50,573 nucleotides of DNA from positions 1 through 50,573 of the forward strand of contig JAUXUI010000095.1 in the NCBI GenBank assembly GCA_030681035.1. The letters run 5' to 3'. Numbering within the stretch: position 1 is the first letter of the stretch; each line of letters starts with the position of its first letter. Made by a program: the position numbers and the translations under genes. Below the pieces are notes generated by a model. That model was given only the letters and a program-made list of their open reading frames with translations, was not told the origin of the DNA and did not search any database. Shown here in pieces: positions 26,479 to 34,569 of this stretch. Source of the stretch: Lysobacteraceae bacterium (GTDB lineage Bacteria > Pseudomonadota > Gammaproteobacteria > Xanthomonadales > Xanthomonadaceae).

Positions 26479-27141
26479 TCAAACCTCAACCGCAATCACT
26501 GCCGCCACATAGTCGCCATCGTGCGACAGACTCAACTGCACGTCATCGCGCGCCATACCAGCGCTGTAGACACGCGGCGGCAGCAACCGGTGCTCGATCC
26601 GCTCACGCACGATTTCGCAATCGGTGATTCCGTATTGCGCCAGTAATTGTTTGGCCAGGGTGCGCACTGCGGCGGATTGCTCGCGGCTGAAGCTATCGCG
26701 CTCGCGCTCGCTGAATGATGCGCCTGGCATGCAATCGCTCAATGCCGATACCGCATGTTCGATTTTCGTTGGTGCATCGCCGCGCACCGCAATGCAATGC
26801 AACCAGTGCGAAGCGCGTTGCCAGGAAACGCTGATCGGCGGGTTATCGGCGATGAGCACGGTGCCGCGTTTGCTGCCGTCAGCCAGCGCCAGGTCTGTGC
26901 ATTCGAGCTGCCAGCGCCCGGGCGCGAACACCAGTGTGGGCTGGATTTTTTTCGCCGCCTTGTACGCAGCCTCTTTCGCCGACCACAGCAGGGCAAAGCC
27001 GATGTCGCCAGCGCCTTCATCGGCAAGCTGGGTGCGCTCGCTGGCGGTCAGCACCCGCGCCAGCAGGCGCGGTTGTTCGGCACGGCCACGATTGTGGCTG
27101 GCGCGAAAATCGATCAGGTCGTTGCCGAGTGTCGTTGTCAC
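26479..27141 (-). CDS. 4'-phosphopantetheinyl transferase
   Basis: A 220-residue member of the phosphopantetheinyl transferase superfamily. The Mg-binding motifs are GNDLIDFRAS (residues 6-15) and WSAKEAAYKAAKK (about 53-65); the end LSLSHDGDYVAAVIAV is the usual closing strand. It would transfer the phosphopantetheine arm from CoA to the serine of a carrier protein, most likely the ACP encoded two genes upstream. The start is GTG, overlapping the acyltransferase stop (GTGA). Last gene of the acyl-chain operon. Confidence 0.88.
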   Translation of the reverse strand: MTTTLGNDLIDFRASHNRGRAEQPRLLARVLTASERTQLADEGAGDIGFALLWSAKEAAYKAAKKIQPTLVFAPGRWQLECTDLALADGSKRGTVLIADNPPISVSWQRASHWLHCIAVRGDAPTKIEHAVSALSDCMPGASFSERERDSFSREQSAAVRTLAKQLLAQYGITDCEIVRERIEHRLLPPRVYSAGMARDDVQLSLSHDGDYVAAVIAVEV

Positions 27142-27914
27142 GACGCCGATGGCAGGCTCAGCGCACCGGATTCGCGTGCTGCAAAGTATTCGTCTTCCAT
27201 CGCCTTGAGTTGGCCGATGATTTGCGCCGAAAAATCGCGGGCGCGGCGCAGGCCGGTGCTGGCCGATTGTGGCACCAGCATCTTCAACTGAACGTAGAAA
27301 CGGTCACCGGGGGTTGGAAAGTCGGCGAAGCCGCCAAAGCGCATGCCGCGCAAATACACGCAGAGCACTTTTGCGCCGGGGACGCGGTTGAGCAACTGAC
27401 CAACGCCGTATGAGTAATCCTTGTCATCGACGCGACCATCACGGCTGCGCCGGCCTTCGGGGAAAATTGCGATCGCATCGCCACGATCGAGCACGTAACG
27501 CATCCGCGCCTGGGCGAAGCGTGCTTGCTCTGCCGAGGCGCCGCGCTCCACCGGGATGCAGCGGCCGAGGTAGCACACCAACCGCCAACTGAAGCGGTGA
27601 TAGAAGTTCTTCGCTTCGGGCAGGTTCCACGGCAGCGATGCCGGGTGGCGCAGGTAATCCCACAGCGAGCCGAGCACGATGGTCTGGATGATCGAATCGA
27701 CCAGAGTCAGGTGGTTGCTGCAGATCAGCAGCGGCCCGGGATGTTGTTCACGCAGGGCGCGATATTGTGCCCGGATCTGATCGACGTGATGCGCTGAAAA
27801 GCGAAACCGGAAGCGGTAGATCAGGGTCAGGATCGGCCCGAACAGGGCAAAGCAGAAATAGCTGATGCCGCGCTGCACGCGCAGGGCCAGGCGCGTACGG
27901 CGCGGAAGTTTCAT
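27138..27914 (-). CDS. Lysophospholipid acyltransferase (PlsC-like)
   Basis: A 258-residue member of the glycerolipid acyltransferase group. Motif I is CSNHLTLVDS (NHxxxxD), motif II includes RCIPVERG, and motif III is FPEGRRSRDG. A hydrophobic N-terminal stretch (ISYFCFALFGPILTLIY) would hold it at the inner membrane. Within this operon it probably moves the finished acyl chain from the ACP onto an acceptor, though the acceptor is unknown. One base separates it from the ACP gene, and its end overlaps the transferase gene. Confidence 0.88.
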   Translation of the reverse strand: MKLPRRTRLALRVQRGISYFCFALFGPILTLIYRFRFRFSAHHVDQIRAQYRALREQHPGPLLICSNHLTLVDSIIQTIVLGSLWDYLRHPASLPWNLPEAKNFYHRFSWRLVCYLGRCIPVERGASAEQARFAQARMRYVLDRGDAIAIFPEGRRSRDGRVDDKDYSYGVGQLLNRVPGAKVLCVYLRGMRFGGFADFPTPGDRFYVQLKMLVPQSASTGLRRARDFSAQIIGQLKAMEDEYFAARESGALSLPSAS

Positions 27915-27915
27915 C

Positions 27916-28164
27916 TCAACTGACCAGTTTGCCGATCAGGTTGACCGCATCACCGATGGTGGCGATCGAGTCGGCGGCATCGTCGCTCACTTCGATGTCG
28001 AACTCGTCTTCAAACGCCAGCACGATGTCGACCAGACGCGCGGAATTGACGCCCAGATCGGCCAGAATGCTGGTGTCCTTGCTGATGGTCTTGAGTGCTT
28101 CGGGATTCTTGACGTACGGGGTAATCAGGGCAACAACTTTTTCGGTGATCTGTGCTTCGTTCAT
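27916..28164 (-). CDS. Acyl carrier protein
   Basis: An 82-residue acidic carrier protein. The prosthetic-group serine is Ser41 in ADLGVNSARLVDIV, followed by the acidic helix AFEDEFDIEVSDDAAD. The usual DSL of housekeeping AcpP is replaced by NSA, marking this as a dedicated carrier rather than the general one. It lies between the ketosynthase (20 bases upstream) and the acyltransferase, and its own phosphopantetheinyl transferase ends the same operon. Confidence 0.93.
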   Translation of the reverse strand: MNEAQITEKVVALITPYVKNPEALKTISKDTSILADLGVNSARLVDIVLAFEDEFDIEVSDDAADSIATIGDAVNLIGKLVS

Positions 28165-28184
28165 GGGGTTCTCCAGGGACAGGG

Positions 28185-29462
28185 TCAGGATTGAAACGTG
28201 CGAAACAGGACGCAGCCGTTGACATCACCAAAGCCAAAGCTGCTCTTGGCCAGGATGTGACCGTCGAATGGCCGGGTTTGTTGCACCACCGAGCCTCGAA
28301 ATGGCTCAACCTTCGGGTGCAGGTCTTCGCAATTGCGCGAGCCATGCAGGAAGCCGTGGTGCAGTTGCAACACCGCGGCGACGCATTCCAGCCCGCCGGC
28401 GGCGCCCAGTGCATGGCCGATCATGCTTTTGGTGGCGTTGATCGGCGGCAGTGCGGCGGCCTCGACATCCAGTGCGCGCCGCCAGTTTTCCAGCTCATAA
28501 GGGTCGGCGAAGGTGGCGGTGAGGTGGCCGTTGATGGCATCGATCTGGTGGGCCTCGATACCGGCCATCGCCATCGCGGTGCGGATGCAGCGCACCACGC
28601 CTTCGGGGTTGGGCGCGGTCATCGAGCCACCGTCGCGCTGGCCGCCGCTGTTGACGTGGCCACCAATTATTTCGGCATAAATGCGCGCACCGCGCGCCTG
28701 CGCGCTGTCGAGGCGCTCCAGCATCAGGATGCCAGCGCCGGAACCGGGGATAAATCCAGCCGCGCTTGCGCTCATCGGCCGCGACGCGTTTTCCGGCGCG
28801 TCGTTGCTGCGGCTGTTGAGCACCTTCATCGCATCAAAGCCCGACCAGGTGTAATGCGAACTGCCCTCGGCGCCGCCGGCCATCATCCGTGCGCACTGGC
28901 CACTACGAATCGCGTGGAAGGCATCGACCACCGCTTCGGTGCCGGTGGTGCAGGCCGAACTATTGGTGGTGACCTGGCCGCCGAGTGCGAGCAGGCCGCC
29001 GAGCTTGGCCGACACCGCGCTGCACATCACCTGTTCGACCATCGTTGAACCCAGACGCCCGACGCGGCCCTTGTCGACCATCGGAATCAGTCGATCACCA
29101 ACGGTTTGCATGCCGCCGATGCCGGTGCCGATGATCGCGCCGGTATCCCAATCGACATCGCAATCGGGGCCAATCTGGCCCAGGCTGGCATCGCGCCAGC
29201 AATCGATGCCGGCGATGGCGGCGTAGATCATGGCGTCGTTCATCGCCAGCAGATCTTCCGCACCCAGGTAATCGTGTTTGAGTGTGTCCACGCCCTGCGG
29301 TACGCCACCGACCTGGCAGGCGAACTTCTGTTCGGCCAGCTTTTCGATGAAGCGGATGCCCGACACGCCGCCGCGCAGCGCGGCTTCGTAGGCTTCCAGG
29401 CCATGGCCATTGGGCGCAAGCACGCCCATGCCGGTGATGACGACGCGTGTGGATTGGGTCAT
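28185..29462 (-). CDS. Beta-ketoacyl-ACP synthase (FabF/KAS II-like)
   Basis: A 425-residue thiolase-fold condensing enzyme that extends acyl chains with malonyl-ACP. The triad is present: Cys171 (TNSSACTTGTEAV), His313 (INGHLTATFAD) and His350 (KSMIGHALGAAGG), with the same spacing as FabF. The Gly-rich end SSFGFGDVNGCVLF is also typical. ITGMGVLAPNGHGLEAYEAA is the normal N-terminus. It differs from primary FabF in the active-site surroundings, as in secondary-metabolite or specialised lipid clusters. It is separated from the dehydratase genes upstream by a composite palindromic repeat at 29484-29607. Confidence 0.92.
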   Translation of the reverse strand: MTQSTRVVITGMGVLAPNGHGLEAYEAALRGGVSGIRFIEKLAEQKFACQVGGVPQGVDTLKHDYLGAEDLLAMNDAMIYAAIAGIDCWRDASLGQIGPDCDVDWDTGAIIGTGIGGMQTVGDRLIPMVDKGRVGRLGSTMVEQVMCSAVSAKLGGLLALGGQVTTNSSACTTGTEAVVDAFHAIRSGQCARMMAGGAEGSSHYTWSGFDAMKVLNSRSNDAPENASRPMSASAAGFIPGSGAGILMLERLDSAQARGARIYAEIIGGHVNSGGQRDGGSMTAPNPEGVVRCIRTAMAMAGIEAHQIDAINGHLTATFADPYELENWRRALDVEAAALPPINATKSMIGHALGAAGGLECVAAVLQLHHGFLHGSRNCEDLHPKVEPFRGSVVQQTRPFDGHILAKSSFGFGDVNGCVLFRTFQS

Positions 29463-29483
29463 GGCCGTTGGTTCCTGCTGAAA

Positions 29484-29607
29484 GATCGGTCGCGCACAGG
29501 GTGTGCTCCAATGCTGGGTAGGATGGGTAGAGCGCAGCGAAACCCATCGTTATCCGACAAAGATGGGTTTCGCTGCGCTCTACCCATCCTACGATTACGT
29601 GCCTGTG
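29484..29607. repeat. Composite palindrome: REP arm with nested 31-bp inverted repeat
   Basis: A partial REP-like arm (29484-29509) leads into a perfect 31-base inverted repeat: GTAGGATGGGTAGAGCGCAG and on at 29518-29548, mirrored at 29562-29592 over a 13-base loop. Remains of the second REP arm (CCTGTGGTCGCGACG) follow to about 29607. The nested core is the same family as the four tandem copies at 48826-49024. It looks as if one repeat inserted into another. It lies inside the acyl-chain operon, between the FabZ-like and FabF-like genes. Confidence 0.85.
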
Positions 29608-29636
29608 GTCGCGACGGCACGGCTGCAATGACGTCG

Positions 29637-30089
29637 CTATTTGCCACGTTGCACTCCTACCCCTGCCAGCGTGCCTTCGGCCGCCAACCGGCCATCGGCC
29701 AAGAACAATTGCGCACGACTTTTCAATTTCATGCGGCGGAAAAACTGCTTTTCACCGACGATGGTGACGGTCTCGCCCGGCAGCACCGGCAGATGGAACT
29801 CCATCTGACATTCGGTGAACAAGGTGGTCCATTTCGACAACTCGTCGCCGGGCAGGGTTTGTGCGCACAGGTACAGGCCAAGCGCGACCACACTGGTCTG
29901 CGCCATGGCTTCGGTCAGGATCACGCCTGGCGTTACCGGGTCGCCCGGGAAGTGGCCACGATAGAAGAACTCGTCGGGCTTGAAGGTGTAGCGGCCGACG
30001 ATGTGCGCGCTGTCGAGCTCCACAATCTCGTCGAGAAACCGGAACGGTGCCTGTTGCGGCACGGCTTGCAATACCTGTTCGGGGGTCAT
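29637..30089 (-). CDS. 3-hydroxyacyl-ACP dehydratase (FabZ-like)
   Basis: A 150-residue hot-dog-fold protein. The active site is YRGHFPGDPVTPGVILTEAM, with catalytic His46 and Glu60 placed as in FabZ, and the following helix LTEAMAQTSVVALGLYL is typical. It removes water from 3-hydroxyacyl-ACP to give the trans-2-enoyl chain. The start overlaps the stop of the FabA-like gene as ATGA, so the two dehydratases are made together, perhaps as partners. Confidence 0.9.
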   Translation of the reverse strand: MTPEQVLQAVPQQAPFRFLDEIVELDSAHIVGRYTFKPDEFFYRGHFPGDPVTPGVILTEAMAQTSVVALGLYLCAQTLPGDELSKWTTLFTECQMEFHLPVLPGETVTIVGEKQFFRRMKLKSRAQLFLADGRLAAEGTLAGVGVQRGK

Positions 30090-30676
30090 TTGTTCAGCAC
30101 CCCGCCTTTGCTGTTCGCCGAGGGTGCCGGGTAATCGTTGTACTGGATGCCGGGATAGATGCCGACCTTGGCATCGCGCACGCAGTAGATCGCCTCGCCA
30201 TCGACGCTGACGCTGCCATCGCCGATCACCACCGCGCCGCCCTGCATTTGCGAATAGCGACGCACGTTAACCGTATAGGTGACTACGCCATCGTGCGGGC
30301 GAATCTGGCCGAAGAAATCGACTTCCTTGCAGCCCAACGCGCGACCGGCACCCAGCGCACCACGCAGCGCACAGTACATGCCCAGCAGTTGCCAGATCGC
30401 ATCCACGCCGAGGCAGCCCGGCTGCACTGGATCGTTGCTGAAGTGGCACAGGAAATACCAGGCATCCAGATGGATGTCCTGCTCGGCCACGATCTGGCCA
30501 CGGCGGCCGTTGTGCTCGATTTGGGTGATGCGATCGAACATCAGCATCGGCGGCAACGGCAGCGAGGGGATCGTGCCCGGCGCATCGCTGACAAGGCTCT
30601 GCTTGCCCCAGGCCAGCAACTCGGGCTTGGACAGCGTTTGCGCCTTGAGAAAATCGGCGTACGACATCAGGCTCAT
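30086..30676 (-). CDS. FabA-like 3-hydroxyacyl-ACP dehydratase
   Basis: A 196-residue hot-dog protein of the FabA type. The active site is CHFSNDPVQPGCLGVDAIWQ, with His78 and Asp92 in place of FabA His70 and Asp84, and WQLLGMYCALRGALGAGRAL follows as the central helix. The start of the fold (PPMLMFDRITQIEHNG) is also FabA-like. It would dehydrate and perhaps isomerise the growing chain. Two different dehydratases side by side suggest an unsaturated or branched-route product. Confidence 0.9.
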   Translation of the reverse strand: MSLMSYADFLKAQTLSKPELLAWGKQSLVSDAPGTIPSLPLPPMLMFDRITQIEHNGRRGQIVAEQDIHLDAWYFLCHFSNDPVQPGCLGVDAIWQLLGMYCALRGALGAGRALGCKEVDFFGQIRPHDGVVTYTVNVRRYSQMQGGAVVIGDGSVSVDGEAIYCVRDAKVGIYPGIQYNDYPAPSANSKGGVLNK

Positions 30677-30746
30677 GCGGCATCTACCTCGTAGCCTGGG
30701 TTAGGCGCAGCCGTAACCCGGGACATGAACACGCAAATGCACCGAT

Positions 30747-31736
30747 TCATGCACCCACCTCCAGCAGTAACGCGCCCCAGCTCAGCCCGCCACCGACCAC
30801 CGCCAACGCGACCTGATCGCCCTCGCGCAAATCGGCAACGCGTTGCGACAGCACGCTGGGTGCGCCGGCAGCACCGCAATTGCCGTATTCGTTGACGTTG
30901 AAGTAATGGTTTTGCGCGCTGATGCCGGCGCTGCGGCAAATGTTGTCGAGCATGCCGCGATTGGCCTGATGACCGATGAACTTCAGCGCTGCGGCGCGCG
31001 CCTGATCCAGCCGCTCGCGCAACTGCGCAATCAGCGCCAGGCTGCGCCGGATCGCAAACGTCTGCACGGTGCGGCCTTCCTGGGTGAAATGGCCGGCATT
31101 GACGAAGCGCACCTTGTCACAGTTTTCCGGGTTCGACGCGAACTGGCTGTGCGTTACCTTCAGGCGTGCCGGCAGTCGTGGCGAAATCACCTGCGCACTG
31201 CTGCAATCGCCCCACAGCACGCAACTGTTGCGGTCGTTGTAGTCGATGGCGCGGGTGCTGTTTTCGGCTTGCACCACCAGCACGAAATCGGGCAGGCGCT
31301 CGGGGCGCATCGAATCGAGAAAATGCAGTTGCGCGGCCAGCGACGAACACGCCGAATTGAGATCGAACGCGGGTGCGTCGATACCCAGTTCGGCAGCGAT
31401 GGTGCAGGCCTCGGCCGGGCAGCTCGATTGCGGCGAGCAACTGCCGGAAATCACCAGGCCGATATCGCCCGGGCTCAGGCCTGCCGCCGCGATTGCCTGC
31501 TGCGCTGCACGCGCACCGGTTTGCGCATTGCTGTACAGCGAGGCTTCGATGGCCTGGCGCGGGTCGGCATTGCGCGTGGTCTTGATGTAATCGAGCGGCA
31601 ACACCGTACGCCGGCGCTCGATGCCGACCCGCTCCATGATCCAGTCGCCATCGGTACCGATATCGAGGTCGCGCAAAAACGCGTTGTCGATGATGTTTTC
31701 CGGATGGAAGTGGCCGAGGCCGTGAATATAGGTCAT
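30747..31736 (-). CDS. Beta-ketoacyl-ACP synthase III (FabH-like)
   Basis: A 329-residue KAS III-type enzyme that would start a chain by joining an acyl-CoA to malonyl-ACP. The catalytic residues are Cys130 (LNSACSSLAAQ), His256 (FIGHQANRGML) and Asn286 (NEYGNCGAAG). I start at 31736 (MTYIHGLGHFHPENIIDN), where the family N-terminus begins; the upstream extension overlaps the previous gene. The entry WIMERVGIERRRTVLP is typical. The starter substrate is unknown. Sixteen bases follow the reductase-like gene. Confidence 0.92.
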   Translation of the reverse strand: MTYIHGLGHFHPENIIDNAFLRDLDIGTDGDWIMERVGIERRRTVLPLDYIKTTRNADPRQAIEASLYSNAQTGARAAQQAIAAAGLSPGDIGLVISGSCSPQSSCPAEACTIAAELGIDAPAFDLNSACSSLAAQLHFLDSMRPERLPDFVLVVQAENSTRAIDYNDRNSCVLWGDCSSAQVISPRLPARLKVTHSQFASNPENCDKVRFVNAGHFTQEGRTVQTFAIRRSLALIAQLRERLDQARAAALKFIGHQANRGMLDNICRSAGISAQNHYFNVNEYGNCGAAGAPSVLSQRVADLREGDQVALAVVGGGLSWGALLLEVGA

Positions 31737-31752
31737 TGCAGATGCCCGGCCA

Positions 31753-32691
31753 TTACAGCGGCGCGATATGTTCGCCGCCATCGACGCGGATCAGCGCGCC
31801 ATTCACCCACGCCGCTTCGTCGAGGCACATCAGGGCAATGAAATCGGCAACCGCTGCGGGCGTGGTGGTGCGATGGAAAGGATTGCGACGCTCGGCAACC
31901 GCCTGCATGCCGGCACTGCCGGGGATCAGCTTCAACGCTGGTGTGGGCGTTACACCAGCCTGGATGATGTTGGAGCGGATGCCGAACGGCGCAAACTCGA
32001 CCGCAATCGCGCGCGATACTGATTCCAGCGCGACTTTTGCGGCGGCGACGGCGGCATAGCCTTTCCATGCGGTGGTGTTGCCCTCGCTGGTCATGCCCAG
32101 CACCCGTGCATCATCGGCGAACAGGCCAAGGCGGTGCAGGTCCTGCACCCACGACAGCAGGCTGGTGCCCATCGCGTAGATGGTGCGCGCCATGTCTTCC
32201 TCGTCCATCAGTGCCTCGCCATAGCGCGCTGCCTGCAAGGTGTGCAGTGCGCCGACACCTTGCTCCAACAGATTGCTGACGGCGGTCTGCACGGCGCTGG
32301 CGTCAACGCCGAGTGCTGCGGCCAGCTTGGCTACCGCTTCTTCACCGCGGGTATCGGGCGTGCTCGGTGCGATCGGCTTGAGGTTGCCGAACGCGATCGA
32401 ATGCATCAGCAAACGCACTTTGCCCGCTTCGCCCATGGCCGCGGCGAGGTGGGCCAAAGTCTGTGCGCGGCCCTCACCAGACAGCGCGTCAAGATTGAGT
32501 GCTTCGAAGCGCACGCCACTGGCGCGGATCGACTCGAAACCTTCTTCGATGCGCGCCATCGCGCCGCGTCGGTCACGGTGAACCACCAGAATGTTCATGC
32601 CATGGCGGGCCAGCTTTTGCGCGGTGGCGAGGCCAAAGCCGCTGGAGCCACCAAGAATTACCGCCCAATGGGTTTTATCGAACTCGATCAT
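31753..32691 (-). CDS. SDR enoyl-ACP reductase-like protein
   Basis: A 312-residue short-chain dehydrogenase. The nucleotide site is AVILGGSSGFGLATAQKL near the N-terminus. The active site is KGYAAVAAAKVALESVSRAI, with Tyr212 and Lys219 six residues apart (Y-x6-K), the spacing of FabI-type enoyl reductases rather than the Y-x3-K of FabG ketoreductases. MHSIAFGNLKP also recalls the FabI SI.F motif. An extra stretch of about 40 residues (about 125-165, EEAVAKLAAALGVDASAVQT and on) is unusual for the family. First gene of the acyl-chain operon, so the promoter should lie just upstream. Confidence 0.85.
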   Translation of the reverse strand: MIEFDKTHWAVILGGSSGFGLATAQKLARHGMNILVVHRDRRGAMARIEEGFESIRASGVRFEALNLDALSGEGRAQTLAHLAAAMGEAGKVRLLMHSIAFGNLKPIAPSTPDTRGEEAVAKLAAALGVDASAVQTAVSNLLEQGVGALHTLQAARYGEALMDEEDMARTIYAMGTSLLSWVQDLHRLGLFADDARVLGMTSEGNTTAWKGYAAVAAAKVALESVSRAIAVEFAPFGIRSNIIQAGVTPTPALKLIPGSAGMQAVAERRNPFHRTTTPAAVADFIALMCLDEAAWVNGALIRVDGGEHIAPL

Positions 32692-33156
32692 CGCGTACGC
32701 CAGAAAAAGGGTGCCCGTCAGCTTTGAGCGCGATATTGAACTGAGGGTTCAGTGGTCGCGTAGTCATCGATTGCAGTGAGCCGGGAAACGGGAAAGAAGG
32801 AAGTGCAGCGCTTTGTCCGCAGCAAGTTTTCGTCTAAACAAGGGCGCTCACGATAGATGATGGTTGGCCGGGCAAATAACAAGAGCGCAAATAAATCGCC
32901 GCTGGTGCGCGTATCGACCGGATGAGCGCAGCGCACATCAAACGCGTCGCCGATCTTCGTGCGCGGTGGCAACGCTTGTCAACTGTGCGCACCCGTAGGG
33001 AGGCGTGTATGTCGGCGGCTGCATTCCGGATTTTTTGTGCGTGCCACAGCGCGCTCACGACGCTGTGAACCGCTATCATGGCCGAATGTTTGCCCCGTTG
33101 GCGCACCATCACGGCGCAGCCGGGTTCGAATCAGCGCAATCGCAGGAGTGTCATGC
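32692..33156. other. Intergenic region, divergent promoters expected
   Basis: This region separates the acyl-chain operon (minus) from the esterase gene (plus) and must carry a promoter for each. A small dyad, ACTGA-GGGT-TCAGT, stands at 32740-32753, about 50 bases before the reductase-like gene, and could be an operator; chance is not excluded. An AGGAG ribosome site for the esterase is at 33144. The small open frames on the minus strand show no family feature or ribosome site. No tRNA or structured RNA was seen. Confidence 0.45.
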
Positions 33157-33819
33157 ATGTTGGAAACCGTTGAACAGCAAACCGGCGCCGCGCCGCAATG
33201 GTGTGTGCTGTGGTTGCACGGATTGGGCGCCGATGGCAACGATTTCGCGCCGATCGTGCCGCAGTTGCTGAATCCCGAATGGCCGGCATTGCGTTTCGTG
33301 TTTCCGCATGCACCACAGCGACAGGTAACGATCAACGGCGGCATGCGCATGCGTGCCTGGTACGACATCCGCAGCATGTCGATCGATCAGCGTGCCGACG
33401 AGCAGGGAGTGCGCGAATCGATTGCGCAACTGGAAGAATTGATTGCGCACGAAGGCGAGCGCGGCATTCCGCCGTCGCGGATCATCCTGGCCGGATTTTC
33501 GCAGGGCGGCGCGATTGTGTTATCGGCGGCATTGCGTCGGCAGCAGGCGGTTGGCGGGGTGATGGCACTTTCCACCTATTTGCCACTGGCCGCGCAAACG
33601 CCGGCCGAGGCGACGGCTGCAGGGCGCAGCACGCCGATATTCATGGCCCACGGCCAGGTCGATCCGGTGGTGACGCTGGGTCTGGGTGAACGCAGCCGCG
33701 ATGCCTTGCGTGCGATGGGCGTACCGGTGCAATGGCACACCTATCCAATGGCGCATGCGGTATGCCCGGATGAGATCGACGATATCCGGCAATGGCTCGG
33801 CCAGCGGTTTCAGGGATGA
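33157..33819 (+). CDS. Alpha/beta-hydrolase, carboxylesterase/phospholipase type
   Basis: A 220-residue esterase of the carboxylesterase 2 (EstB/YpfH-like) group. The early oxyanion loop is LWLHGLGADGNDF, the nucleophile is Ser115 in LAGFSQGGAI, the acid is the Asp of AHGQVDPVV and the base is the His of YPMAHAVCPDE. Such enzymes cleave short-chain esters or acyl-thioesters in the cytoplasm. I start at 33157, with AGGAG eight bases before. The regulator gene overlaps its stop as ATGA, so the two are co-translated. Confidence 0.92.
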   Translation: MLETVEQQTGAAPQWCVLWLHGLGADGNDFAPIVPQLLNPEWPALRFVFPHAPQRQVTINGGMRMRAWYDIRSMSIDQRADEQGVRESIAQLEELIAHEGERGIPPSRIILAGFSQGGAIVLSAALRRQQAVGGVMALSTYLPLAAQTPAEATAAGRSTPIFMAHGQVDPVVTLGLGERSRDALRAMGVPVQWHTYPMAHAVCPDEIDDIRQWLGQRFQG

Positions 33820-34559
33820 CCGAGGCGCCAACCCTGCGCATTTTGATCACCGATGACGAGGCGCCGGCGCGTCGGCGTCTGCACGAGATGCTGGCCGAGA
33901 TCGACGGCGCCGATGTGGTAGGCGAGGCGGCCGATGGTCGCGAAGCCATCGCGCGCGTGCAGGAACTGGCGGTCGATGTAGTGCTGATGGATATCGCCAT
34001 GCCGGTGATGGACGGGCTTGAAGCGGCGCGCCACCTGGTGCGGCTGGAGCAGCCGCCGGCGGTGATTTTCTGCACCGCCTACGATGCCCACGCATTGGCA
34101 GCATTCGAGGCCGGTGCGCTGGATTATCTGCTCAAACCGATCCGTGGCGAGCGTTTGCGCCAGGCATTGATCCGGGCACGGCGGTTTTCGGCGGCCGATG
34201 CCGACAAACTGCGCAGCACTTCGCGCGCGCGCAGCCACCTTTCGGCACGGCTCGGCGGCAGCCTGCGTTTGATTCCACTCGCTGACGTTCACTATTTTGT
34301 CGCGGAAGAAAAATACGTGGTGGTACATCATGTCCACGGTGAAGACCTGATCGAGGATTCGTTGAAGGCTCTCGAGGAAGAGTTCTCCGATCGTCTGCTG
34401 CGTGTACACCGCAGTTGTCTGGTGGTGTGCGATGAAATAGCGCAACTGGACCGCGATAGTGAGGGCCATGCCAGCATCCGCTTGCGTTCCGGTGCTGGCC
34501 CTTTGGAAGTGAGTCGGCGTTGCCTGGTAGGTCTGCGCGAACGGTTGAAACATCTGTGA
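33816..34559 (+). CDS. LytTR-family response regulator (AlgR-like)
   Basis: A 247-residue two-component regulator. The receiver domain begins [20 protein letters not shown], with acidic residues Asp13/Asp14, phospho-acceptor Asp59 ([13 protein letters not shown]), and the switch Thr and Lys in FCTAYD and YLLKPI. The C-terminal LytTR DNA-binding domain (about 140-245) includes [18 protein letters not shown] and [11 protein letters not shown]. Together with hemC just downstream it matches the algR-hemC order of pseudomonads and relatives. The AlgZ-type kinase gene usually found before it is absent here and an esterase takes its place. Its start overlaps the esterase stop. Confidence 0.92.
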   Translation: MTEAPTLRILITDDEAPARRRLHEMLAEIDGADVVGEAADGREAIARVQELAVDVVLMDIAMPVMDGLEAARHLVRLEQPPAVIFCTAYDAHALAAFEAGALDYLLKPIRGERLRQALIRARRFSAADADKLRSTSRARSHLSARLGGSLRLIPLADVHYFVAEEKYVVVHHVHGEDLIEDSLKALEEEFSDRLLRVHRSCLVVCDEIAQLDRDSEGHASIRLRSGAGPLEVSRRCLVGLRERLKHL

Positions 34560-34569
34560 GGATATTGCA

